From positions 1 through 6,143 of the forward strand of contig URWL01000132.1 in NCBI GenBank assembly GCA_900551465.1: 6,143 nt of DNA, in the 5' to 3' direction. Positions 1 to 5,696 of this stretch are shown here, piece after piece. This DNA comes from an uncultured Blautia sp. (GTDB taxonomy: Bacteria; Bacillota; Clostridia; Lachnospirales; Lachnospiraceae). The notes under the pieces were generated by a model. The model searched no databases. It had not been told where the DNA came from and saw only the letters and a list, made by a program, of their open reading frames with translations. Numbering within the stretch: the stretch's first letter is position 1; every line of letters begins with the position of its first letter. The position numbers and the translations under genes are program-made.

Positions 1-18
1 ATTATAACGTTTCCCTAC

Positions 19-56
19 AAAAAAAGCCAGTACATATCAATATGATATATACCGGC
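19..56 (-). terminator. Rho-independent terminator of the binding-protein gene
   Basis: Read on the minus strand, positions 56 to 26 form an uninterrupted 14-bp stem (two G-T wobbles) closed by a 3-base loop. The stem opens with GCCGG and closes with CTGGC, and a run of seven T follows (A at 19-25 on the plus strand). It starts 8 bases after the stop codon of the solute-binding protein gene. This is a textbook intrinsic terminator and implies that transcription of that gene ends here, with no further cistron immediately downstream. Confidence 0.95.
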
Positions 57-64
57 CTGATGCA

Positions 65-1147
65 TTATTTTTTATAAATAAAATTGCTGTATTCTGGATT
101 ATCTATATTAGAGGAATCGATCCACGCCGGTTCCAGAAGATCTGTTTCTTCTGACTTCTGTACACCATCTGAATCTGTCATATGAGCAGCTGCCAAAATA
201 GTCTGATATCCCATTTCATATGGATCCTGGGATACAATTCCAAGCTCTCTTCCATCCTTTACTGCAGCCTGCTGTTTTGTAGTTGCATCCACTCCAATCA
301 TAACAGGGAGCTGTTCGTCTGTCTGTTCCAACGAGAGATAAAGATCAGACATGTCTGCATTTGTACAGTATACACCATCTGCCTCAGGATGTTTCTTCAA
401 TGCGTCCTGCATAGCCGCATTCATATCTTCAACTTCATCTGCATAAAGTTCTTCCAGAATGTTCATTTCCGAATACTCTGCAATTGCATTCTTAAATCCG
501 TCTACACGCTTTTGATTGCTCTGTGTTTTTCCCTGAGCTGCAAAAATAAGAATATCGCCCTGCTGTTCCAGAGCTTCTGCCATCTTCTCACCGGCAATCT
601 CACCGACTCTGTCATTATCTGTACCATAAAAATCTGCAATAAGCTGGTCATCGCTGACATTAGAATCAAATACGATCACCGGAATGTCATTCTCTGCTGC
701 AGTTTCCAACTGTGCCAAACAGGAATTCATATCACTGGCTGATAAACATAATACTGCAGGATTCTCTGAAATTACCGCATCCAGAGTATTAACCTGCTCT
801 TCTACATTTAGCTCATCTGACGGTCCTTCAAATGTCATTTTAATCTGATCATTGGATTTCAGTCCATATGCTTCATTAATATCTTTAACCGCCGCATCCA
901 TTCCCTGATGAACCATGTCCCAAAATTCACCACTAACGCATTTGCTCACTACTGCAATTCTGCTTCCTGGCAAAACCGGAACCGATGTATCAATCTGAAC
1001 AGCTGTTTCTTCGCTGCTTTGTTCTGTCTCATCTTCTGTCCGCACACTTGCTATAACCAATTCACCAAGACTTCCGCTTTTAACAGCAATTCCTCCGGCC
1101 AGGATTACTCCTGTCAAAACAACTGCTGCTGCCGCCGCTTTCTTCAT
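65..1147 (-). CDS. Sugar-type ABC transporter substrate-binding protein (Peripla_BP_4 fold), no lipobox
   Basis: This 360-residue protein has the type-I periplasmic-binding-protein fold (ribose/galactose-binding family) and probably binds a small sugar-like ligand outside the membrane. Residues 1-23 (MKK followed by an Ala/Val/Leu/Gly-rich stretch) form an export signal or membrane anchor. Residues 35-58 are an acidic, Ser/Thr/Glu-rich linker. The binding domain runs from about residue 62 to 345. Family landmarks are SGEFWDMVHQGMDAA (72-86), IPVIVFDSN (155-163), YGTDNDRVGEIAGEKMAEAL (174-193), RVDGFKNAI (214-222), IGVDATT (284-290) and IVSQDPYEMGYQ (304-315). The start is supported by two AGGAG motifs at 1155-1164, the nearer one 7 bases from the ATG. 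No cysteine lies near the signal, so it is not a standard lipoprotein, unlike most Gram-positive binding proteins. No transporter ATPase or permease is adjacent, so it may serve a distant transporter or act as a sensor subunit. The ligand cannot be told from sequence. Confidence 0.9.
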   Translation of the reverse strand: MKKAAAAAVVLTGVILAGGIAVKSGSLGELVIASVRTEDETEQSSEETAVQIDTSVPVLPGSRIAVVSKCVSGEFWDMVHQGMDAAVKDINEAYGLKSNDQIKMTFEGPSDELNVEEQVNTLDAVISENPAVLCLSASDMNSCLAQLETAAENDIPVIVFDSNVSDDQLIADFYGTDNDRVGEIAGEKMAEALEQQGDILIFAAQGKTQSNQKRVDGFKNAIAEYSEMNILEELYADEVEDMNAAMQDALKKHPEADGVYCTNADMSDLYLSLEQTDEQLPVMIGVDATTKQQAAVKDGRELGIVSQDPYEMGYQTILAAAHMTDSDGVQKSEETDLLEPAWIDSSNIDNPEYSNFIYKK

Positions 1148-1309
1148 TACCCTTCTCCTCTCCTATGACCTGTATGTGCATCCAATCTTTTACTAGTTAA
1201 GTCACCTTATCACATTTTACATTTAACGTCCATACTTTTCATAGTTTTTTCATGAATTTGGGCAAAGTTTTACATTTTTCTTCAAAATAAAACTGTTCTC
1301 TGCATACAT
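1148..1309 (-). promoter_or_regulatory. Leader/spacer upstream of the binding-protein gene with a repeated TTTTACATTT
   Basis: This spacer should hold the control region of the binding-protein gene. The ten-base word TTTTACATTT occurs twice (1215-1224 and 1268-1277), 53 bp apart, about five helical turns, so both copies face the same side of the DNA. No convincing -35/-10 pair was found. The best candidates are TTGCCC with TATGAA (16-base spacer) and an extended TG-T-GATAAG element, both on the minus strand and both weak. A 7-bp A/T-only hairpin (AGTTTTA at 1266-1272, TAAAACT at 1288-1294) follows the pseudouridine synthase gene but lacks a U-tract, so it is at best a poor terminator. Confidence 0.35.
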
Positions 1310-2011
1310 TCAAAGCTTGGAAAATCCTTCAAATGCCGCACCTTCAGGTTTCACGGAAAACTCCATCTTTTTGTTGGTTTTAGGATGACAAAAACACAGA
1401 TAACAGGAACAAAGTCCCAATGAAAGTCCTGATTCATCTGTAGGATTGTACTTTCGATCTCCAATAAGAGGCATTCCGGCATGACTCATTTGTACGCGGA
1501 TCTGATGATGTCGTCCGGTATCAAGTTTTATTTTTATCAGATATCGAAATCCCGAAGAAGTTCTTTCATCCGGTATTTTTTCTATAAATTCATACTCTAA
1601 AATTGCTTTTTTAGCCCCTTTTGTTTTTTCACTTACCACCGCAGACATGTTTTTTCTTCCATCTTTCAAAAGATAGTCTGTCAGTGTATCTTTTTCGGAC
1701 CTGCACTGATCTGTAACTGCCAGATATATTTTTCCAAAGCCGCCGTTGGTCAGCTGCTGATTCAGCTTTGCTGCAGCCTGAGATGTTTTTGCAAATACAA
1801 TAGCCCCCTCTACCGGAAGATCCAGTCTGTGGATCACACCTATCCATGGCACATTGGAACAATTCTTTGCATACAGATAATTTTTCAGAACACTTTCCAT
1901 ATCTATACTTCCTATTCTGGAATTCTGTACTGCAATTCCTGCCGGTTTATGGCAGACCAATATCTCTTTATCTTCATACAAAATACAATCTTCTATCTTT
2001 TTATTCCACAT
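1310..2011 (-). CDS. RluA-family RNA pseudouridine synthase
   Basis: This cytoplasmic enzyme converts specific uridines in rRNA or tRNA to pseudouridine. Its 233 residues cover the RluA/RsuA-type catalytic domain only, with no N-terminal S4 RNA-binding domain. Visible motifs are ILVCHKPAGIAVQ (17-29), the catalytic motif GVIHRLDLPVEG (58-69) with Asp64 as the expected nucleophile, AIVFAKTSQAA (70-80), the Tyr96 region in KIYLAV, and LDTGRHHQIRVQ (163-174) followed by MPLIGDRKY (180-188). The classical HRLDRxTSG is replaced by HRLDLPVEG. From memory, a Pro-Val-Glu-Gly variant occurs in a clostridial subgroup, and it leaves the Asp intact. A C-terminal stretch (200-210, CSCYLCFCHP) is cysteine-rich. 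The start has an AAAAGGAGA ribosome binding site (2021-2029), and a sigma-A promoter lies just upstream. The target nucleotide cannot be predicted, so no gene symbol is given. Confidence 0.95.
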   Translation of the reverse strand: MWNKKIEDCILYEDKEILVCHKPAGIAVQNSRIGSIDMESVLKNYLYAKNCSNVPWIGVIHRLDLPVEGAIVFAKTSQAAAKLNQQLTNGGFGKIYLAVTDQCRSEKDTLTDYLLKDGRKNMSAVVSEKTKGAKKAILEYEFIEKIPDERTSSGFRYLIKIKLDTGRHHQIRVQMSHAGMPLIGDRKYNPTDESGLSLGLCSCYLCFCHPKTNKKMEFSVKPEGAAFEGFSKL

Positions 2012-2043
2012 AAAAAAGACTCTCCTTTTGTGTTTCTGTGGAG

Positions 2044-2072
2044 AGTATACCTTAAAAACATATAGATAGCAA
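2044..2072 (-). promoter_or_regulatory. Sigma-A promoter of the pseudouridine synthase gene
   Basis: On the minus strand TTGCTA (2067-2072) and TATACT (2044-2049) are separated by exactly 17 bases (2050-2066). The predicted transcript would start near 2037, giving a leader of about 26 bases that includes the AAAAGGAGA ribosome binding site before the ATG at 2011. Spacing, sequence and placement all fit a housekeeping promoter. Confidence 0.8.
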
Positions 2073-2076
2073 GAAC

Positions 2077-2120
2077 GACGGCCATCACTTTTTACTGCAT
2101 TTTCAAAAATGATGACCGTC
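2077..2120. repeat. Inverted repeat just upstream of the pseudouridine synthase promoter
   Basis: GACGGCCATCA (2077-2087) and TGATGACCGTC (2110-2120) are 11-base arms that pair with one C/A mismatch. After a single base on one side, TTTTT and AAAAA can extend the stem inward, leaving a loop of roughly 11 bases. The repeat ends 4 bases before the -35 element of the pseudouridine synthase promoter. It could be an operator, or a terminator for transcripts entering from the right (about 3119), although only a broken T-rich run (GTTCTTGCT) follows on the minus strand. The plus strand also lacks a clean U-tract, so terminator function is uncertain. Confidence 0.6.
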
Positions 2121-3118
2121 TTAACATTCTTCGTTATTCAATTTTTATTATCCTCTTTTTTAAAGATTTTTCTCGTGTCTAATAGGAAATTTCTTTTACA
2201 TCTTGTGCATATATTTCCATATTCTATATTCAGTTTTTCCGTTCGTCATATATTCCTATATGTTTTACATATCTTATCTTATTTCCTGCTCATAAACGAT
2301 ATGATAAAGTATCATTCGATTTATTTAGAAAGTTGATAGATTTAAAATTATAACTTACGAATTATAATTTTTAAATTTTAATAATATCTTTTGTAAGAAG
2401 ATATTCTTCTGATGTAAGGCTTCAATTCATATAATCTGTCACCTGGTGATCTTTCTTATATGGATTTCAAAATATCTTTCCTGTCTGTCATCAAATTTCT
2501 CAAAAGCTCTTCCTTTTGACGAAATTCTAAGACTGGAAGTTATATTTCTTCAACAAATGTTTCTTTACACATTTTTGAAGGTCTTTATATCAGGTTCGTA
2601 ACAGTTATTCAATACGAAAAATCGATTCTATATACCTGAAGTACGATTCCCTCATTATTACTTTTTCAAAAGTTCTGTTTGCCAGAATTACCATTTATAT
2701 TATTTTTATAATACTTTCTGTATAATTTCATTTTATGAAGTTTTCTTTGAAATTCGTATCTTCCGGATCCTTATCAGATTGACATCTGAATAAATTTCAC
2801 CTCATGGATTTCCATCTCTCAGAGCACTTACCGCTAAAATGATAACTTTCCAGTCAGATCATAAAATATAATTTAATGATTTTCTTTTTACTGAAAGTAA
2901 ATATACAGGATATTCTTTACAGATCTTATGTACCAGGTCTTTCTTGCAGGAAACTCGATTCCTGTTACTGATTCGTATTGATGATTGTGATGACTACCTT
3001 CCCAATGGAATCACCTATACCTTTCTATTGATTTCATCCTTTTCATGTAACATTTATATATGCTATGAATTGAATGATTTTTCTTTTGTACTTTTTATTT
3101 TCTTCTGTTTTCTTTTGA
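2121..3118. other. Gene-poor AT-rich region; possible non-coding transcript or decayed gene
   Basis: No intact gene was found on either strand over about 1 kb. The plus strand is T-rich, and its few short open frames encode mostly Phe/Leu/Ile/Ser strings without ribosome binding sites. On the minus strand one frame carries longer open runs broken by stops: a 40-codon run from 3010 to 2891 (begins FHWEGSHHNHQYESV), a 27-codon run from 2539 to 2459 (LPVLEFRQKEELL...) and a 25-codon run from 2455 to 2381. The other two frames have runs of similar length, so this is weak evidence for a decayed gene and no family was recognised. A strong minus-strand promoter at 3126-3154 points into the region. 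Small inverted repeats occur at 2439-2449, 2774-2789, 2886-2900 and 2947-2964. An RNA gene or a pseudogene are both possible, and neither is shown. Confidence 0.5.
2341..2410. repeat. Cluster of AT-rich inverted repeats, two of them mutually exclusive
   Basis: Three inverted repeats lie side by side. AAAATTATAA (2344-2353) pairs perfectly with TTATAATTTT (2362-2371) around an 8-base loop and can extend outward past a one-base bulge. AATATCTT (2383-2390) pairs with AAGATATT (2398-2405), 8 bp with a 7-base loop. AGAAGA (2396-2401) pairs with TCTTCT (2405-2410), 6 bp with a 3-base loop. The last two share bases, so an RNA could form only one of them at a time. All are low-GC, so chance formation in AT-rich DNA cannot be excluded. 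Confidence 0.45.
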
Positions 3119-3125
3119 TGAGTAT

Positions 3126-3154
3126 ATAATAGCACTTCCCTCTGTATTTGTCAA
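3126..3154 (-). promoter_or_regulatory. Strong sigma-A promoter pointing into the gene-poor region
   Basis: On the minus strand a perfect -35 TTGACA (3149-3154) and a -10 TATTAT (3126-3131) are separated by exactly 17 bases. A TG one base upstream of the -10 (TGCTATTAT) makes it an extended -10. Immediately upstream of the -35 (about 3158-3178) is an A-tract-rich stretch resembling an UP element. The predicted start is near 3119, transcribing leftwards. This is the best promoter in the window, yet no gene follows it for about 1.1 kb until the pseudouridine synthase, which has its own promoter. Confidence 0.8.
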
Positions 3155-3210
3155 TACTTTTTTAATTTATTTTTGTTATAATTTATTTATTGCCCATTTA
3201 ATTTGTATTA

Positions 3211-3277
3211 AAACTATTATTTGAATATATTTTCATTAAATTTCTGATAATTTAATAGTTTGAAAATAATCAGAAAT
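3211..3277. repeat. Interlocking inverted repeats between hydratase terminator and orphan promoter
   Basis: ATTTCTGATAATT (3240-3252) and AATAATCAGAAAT (3265-3277) pair over 13 positions with one A/A mismatch around a 12-base loop. The loop contains TAATAGTTT (3253-3261), a perfect complement of AAACTATTA at 3211-3219. As RNA the two pairings could coexist as a pseudoknot. As DNA they could be operator half-sites about 60-120 bp upstream of the promoter at 3126-3154. Base composition is almost pure A/T apart from the CTGAT/ATCAG core. Confidence 0.5.
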
Positions 3278-3279
3278 CA

Positions 3280-3342
3280 AAAAGAGACTGCCTGTAAAGC
3301 AGCTTCGAGAATGCATCCCGCAGCCGTCTTTTCAGCAGTCTC
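3280..3342 (-). terminator. Long-hairpin terminator of the hydratase gene
   Basis: Read on the minus strand, GAGACTGC (3342-3335) pairs with GCAGTCTC (3291-3284), followed by TTTTT. Inside, further segments pair in register: TG with CA, AAAG with CTTT, CGGCT with AGCTG (one wobble) and CGGGA with TCTCG (one wobble), closed by a TGCAT loop. That makes about 24 base pairs over 59 bases with only small bulges. It begins 8 bases after the hydratase stop codon, so an intrinsic terminator is the straightforward reading. It is longer than usual and could also be a copy of a dispersed palindromic element. Confidence 0.85.
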
Positions 3343-3350
3343 CAAAATTT

Positions 3351-5609
3351 TTATTTCTTATTGTAGTTGATCAGACAACCTTTCAGGATAATCTCTCTCT
3401 CATCGTCTGTCAGTTCTCCCAGCGTTACCTGGAATTCTTTCAGTCCTTCTTCTTTTACCACATATCCGGTAATACTGTCAGCCTTTTCTGCCACTGCTTT
3501 ACGGACATCAGGAAACAGAAGATAATCTCCATTTGCAAAAGGAAGTTCTCCGTCCTGGATCAGGAAAGGAAGCATACCCCAGTTGATCAGGTTAGAACGA
3601 TAACGTTTGGTTGCATACTCATTGGCAATATTTGCCCATCCGCCAAGCACTTTCTGACAGGAAGCCGCCTGCTCACGTGCAGATCCGTCCCCTGGCTTTA
3701 CTGCAAAAATAGTACTTCCGATTCCAAGATTACCCTTTCCGATTTCCGGGAACCGCTTACAGATTGCTTCCATTACCGGATTCAGTTCCGGAACAGCCTC
3801 CACAGGATCCTGATCTGCCTGAAGAGCTTTCTGTGCCTGCTGGATCTCTTTTGCACGTCCAACATAGGCCGGATCTTTTCTGGAAAGCGTAAACTCTGCA
3901 AGTCCCAATGGATTTGAACGGTAAGAAGAGGTTTCTCCGGAAGGAATCAGCTCATCTGTTGTAGTAACCGGATCGTGGATCTCTGAAACCACTTTTAATA
4001 CAAGATTATCTGCCAGTGACGGCATTTCCGGCCAGTCCTTGATATTTGGTCCAAACTGTATCTCTACATCAGGATCTGCAATACCTTTACTGTCAAAGAT
4101 ACGATTTTCATAAATTGTTTTGTCAAAGAAATATTTCTGTCCTGTATAGGAACCGGTATATGTCTCTGCTGATGTCAGGAAGCCTTTATTTGCAGCTGTT
4201 GCCGCAATAGATCTGGCATCCATAAGAGCAACTGATGAAATCTGCCCGTTCTGGATCTTGGATCCCTCACGGTTAGGGAAATTTCTGGTAGTATGACGAA
4301 TACTGAATGCATTGTTGGCCGGAGTATCCCCTGCGCCAAAGCACGGACCACAGAACGCAGTTTTTACTACAGCTCCTGTCGCCATAAGATCTGCCAGAAC
4401 ACCATTCTTGGCAAGTTCCATATAGATCGGTGTACTTGCGGGATATACGCTTAATGTAAAGGCATCTGCTCCAATGCTGGAACCACGCAGGATATCTGCT
4501 GCAGCACAGATATTTTCAAAACCGCCGCCGGCACAGCCAGCGATAATTCCCTGGTCTACATAAAGCTTTCCATCAACAACTTTATCTTTCAGCGTAAACG
4601 GAACTTTACCATCCAGACTTACCTGAGCCTTTTTCTCTACATCATTTAAAATATCCTCAAGATTTTCATTTAATTCATCAATAGTATATGTATTGCTTGG
4701 ATGGAATGGCATTGCGATCATAGGCTTGATCTCGCTGAGGTCTACCTCTACACAGCCGTCATAGTAAGCCACATCACCCGGCTGAAGCTTTTTGTAATCT
4801 TCTTTTCTTCCATGGATCTCATAAAATTCTTCAATCTTGTCATCTGTCTGCCAGATGGAAGAAAGACAGGTAGTCTCTGTTGTCATTACGTCAATGCCGA
4901 TACGGAAATCTGCGCTTAATCCTGCAACACCAGGTCCTACGAACTCCATAACCTTATTTTTTACATAGCCATTTGCAAAAACCTTGCCAATGATCGCAAG
5001 GGCAACGTCCTGAGGGCCAACACCCGGTCGTGGCTGTCCTTTCAGATAAACAGCCACAACACCTGGCATATTAATGTCATAGGTCTGGGAAAGAAGCTGT
5101 TTTACCAGCTCTCCGCCGCCTTCTCCCATAGCCATGGTACCCAGAGCGCCATAACGGGTATGACTGTCGGAACCAAGGATCATCTTGCCGCCGCCGGCAA
5201 GCATTTCACGGGCATACTGATGGATAACTGCCTGATGAGGCGGAACATAAACACCGCCATATTTCTTGGCACAGGTAAGGCCAAACATATGGTCATCTTC
5301 ATTGATCGTACCGCCTACTGCACAGAGAGAGTTGTGGCAGTTGGTAAGCACATAGGGAACCGGAAATTTTTCAAGTCCGGAAGCACGGGCTGTCTGGATG
5401 ATTCCTACAAAAGTAATATCATGAGAAGTAAGTTTATCAAATTTAATCTGCAGTTTCTGCATGTTTCCGGAAGTATTGTGCGCTTCCAGAATGCCATATG
5501 CCATGGTATTTTTTACAGCTTCTTCTTTTGATACCGGCTGTGTCATGCAGTTTTCTTCTACAATATCATGGCCGTTCAAAAGATAAACGCCGCCTTCGTA
5601 TAACTTCAT
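3351..5609 (-). CDS. Aconitase-superfamily hydratase, YbhJ-like
   Basis: This cytoplasmic [4Fe-4S] hydratase belongs to the aconitase superfamily. From its length of 752 residues and overall layout it resembles the uncharacterised E. coli YbhJ group rather than classical aconitase or LeuC. The start is set at the second ATG because GGAGGAG (5615-5621) sits 5 bases before it; an upstream in-frame ATG at 5627 has that site inside its own coding part. Numbering from this start, the catalytic domains show [11 protein letters not shown] (147-157), GEGGGEL (163-169), GCAGGGFEN (358-366), [10 protein letters not shown] (419-428) and [10 protein letters not shown] (440-449). The C-terminal swivel domain shows [10 protein letters not shown] (641-650) and [13 protein letters not shown] (670-682). 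Cys359, Cys420 and Cys423 match the three cluster ligands of aconitases. The usual GSCTN around the first ligand is replaced by GCAGG, and an unusual NCHNSLC lies at 90-96, so the substrate may not be citrate. It is flanked by its own promoter and terminator, so it is probably monocistronic. Confidence 0.93.
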   Translation of the reverse strand: MKLYEGGVYLLNGHDIVEENCMTQPVSKEEAVKNTMAYGILEAHNTSGNMQKLQIKFDKLTSHDITFVGIIQTARASGLEKFPVPYVLTNCHNSLCAVGGTINEDDHMFGLTCAKKYGGVYVPPHQAVIHQYAREMLAGGGKMILGSDSHTRYGALGTMAMGEGGGELVKQLLSQTYDINMPGVVAVYLKGQPRPGVGPQDVALAIIGKVFANGYVKNKVMEFVGPGVAGLSADFRIGIDVMTTETTCLSSIWQTDDKIEEFYEIHGRKEDYKKLQPGDVAYYDGCVEVDLSEIKPMIAMPFHPSNTYTIDELNENLEDILNDVEKKAQVSLDGKVPFTLKDKVVDGKLYVDQGIIAGCAGGGFENICAAADILRGSSIGADAFTLSVYPASTPIYMELAKNGVLADLMATGAVVKTAFCGPCFGAGDTPANNAFSIRHTTRNFPNREGSKIQNGQISSVALMDARSIAATAANKGFLTSAETYTGSYTGQKYFFDKTIYENRIFDSKGIADPDVEIQFGPNIKDWPEMPSLADNLVLKVVSEIHDPVTTTDELIPSGETSSYRSNPLGLAEFTLSRKDPAYVGRAKEIQQAQKALQADQDPVEAVPELNPVMEAICKRFPEIGKGNLGIGSTIFAVKPGDGSAREQAASCQKVLGGWANIANEYATKRYRSNLINWGMLPFLIQDGELPFANGDYLLFPDVRKAVAEKADSITGYVVKEEGLKEFQVTLGELTDDEREIILKGCLINYNKK

Positions 5610-5614
5610 AATAG

Positions 5615-5621
5615 CTCCTCC
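5615..5621 (-). promoter_or_regulatory. Ribosome binding site deciding the hydratase start
   Basis: GGAGGAG on the minus strand lies 5 bases before the ATG at 5609-5607. Another ATG at 5627-5625 is in frame and gives a 6-residue longer product (MNGGAI-), but that start would place this ribosome binding site inside the coding sequence and has no comparable site of its own. The shorter product begins MKLYEGG. Confidence 0.85.
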
Positions 5622-5650
5622 ATTCATAATTCTATTTTGATAATTAATTT

Positions 5651-5679
5651 ATTATAGTGCATTTTTAAAGAATCTGCAA
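5651..5679 (-). promoter_or_regulatory. Sigma-A promoter of the hydratase gene
   Basis: On the minus strand TTGCAG (5674-5679) and a perfect TATAAT (5651-5656) are separated by exactly 17 bases (5657-5673). The predicted start is near 5644, leaving a leader of about 35 bases before the ATG at 5609. It sits wholly in the 87-base gap after the permease stop codon, so the hydratase can be transcribed independently. No clear terminator for the permease gene is visible in this gap, so some read-through from upstream is possible. Confidence 0.82.
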
Positions 5680-5696
5680 TGAAATTCCTGCATGGA

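Noticed and set aside
182..742. Plus-strand open frame of 186 codons antisense to the binding-protein gene
   Set aside because: It overlaps a gene with clear family motifs and a good ribosome binding site. Its product is a Cys/Ile/His-rich string without recognisable features, as expected from an antisense shadow.
1629..1862. Minus-strand open frame of 77 codons inside the pseudouridine synthase gene
   Set aside because: It is a shifted frame of the same DNA, without its own ribosome binding site. The overlapping frame carries all the pseudouridine synthase motifs.
2109..2336. Plus-strand open frame of 75 codons with membrane-like composition
   Set aside because: It lies in T-rich DNA, which yields Phe/Leu/Ile strings by default. 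There is no ribosome binding site before the ATG, which sits inside the inverted repeat at 2110-2120.
3011..3046. Eleven-codon minus-strand frame (MKRMKSIERYR) just after the orphan promoter
   Set aside because: It could be a leader peptide, but no ribosome binding site precedes the ATG and nothing regulatory follows, so it is not reported as a gene.
2944..3129. Plus-strand open frame of 61 codons
   Set aside because: No ribosome binding site, hydrophobic composition explained by T-richness, and it runs against the strong promoter at 3126-3154.
2012..3350. CRISPR array, insertion sequence or tRNA in the gene-poor stretch
   Set aside because: No regularly spaced direct repeats, no transposase motifs or paired terminal inverted repeats with target duplication, and no cloverleaf-like segment were seen.
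5160..5531. Plus-strand open frame of 123 codons antisense to the hydratase
   Set aside because: The hydratase frame has conserved active-site motifs throughout this stretch. The antisense product has no recognisable features.
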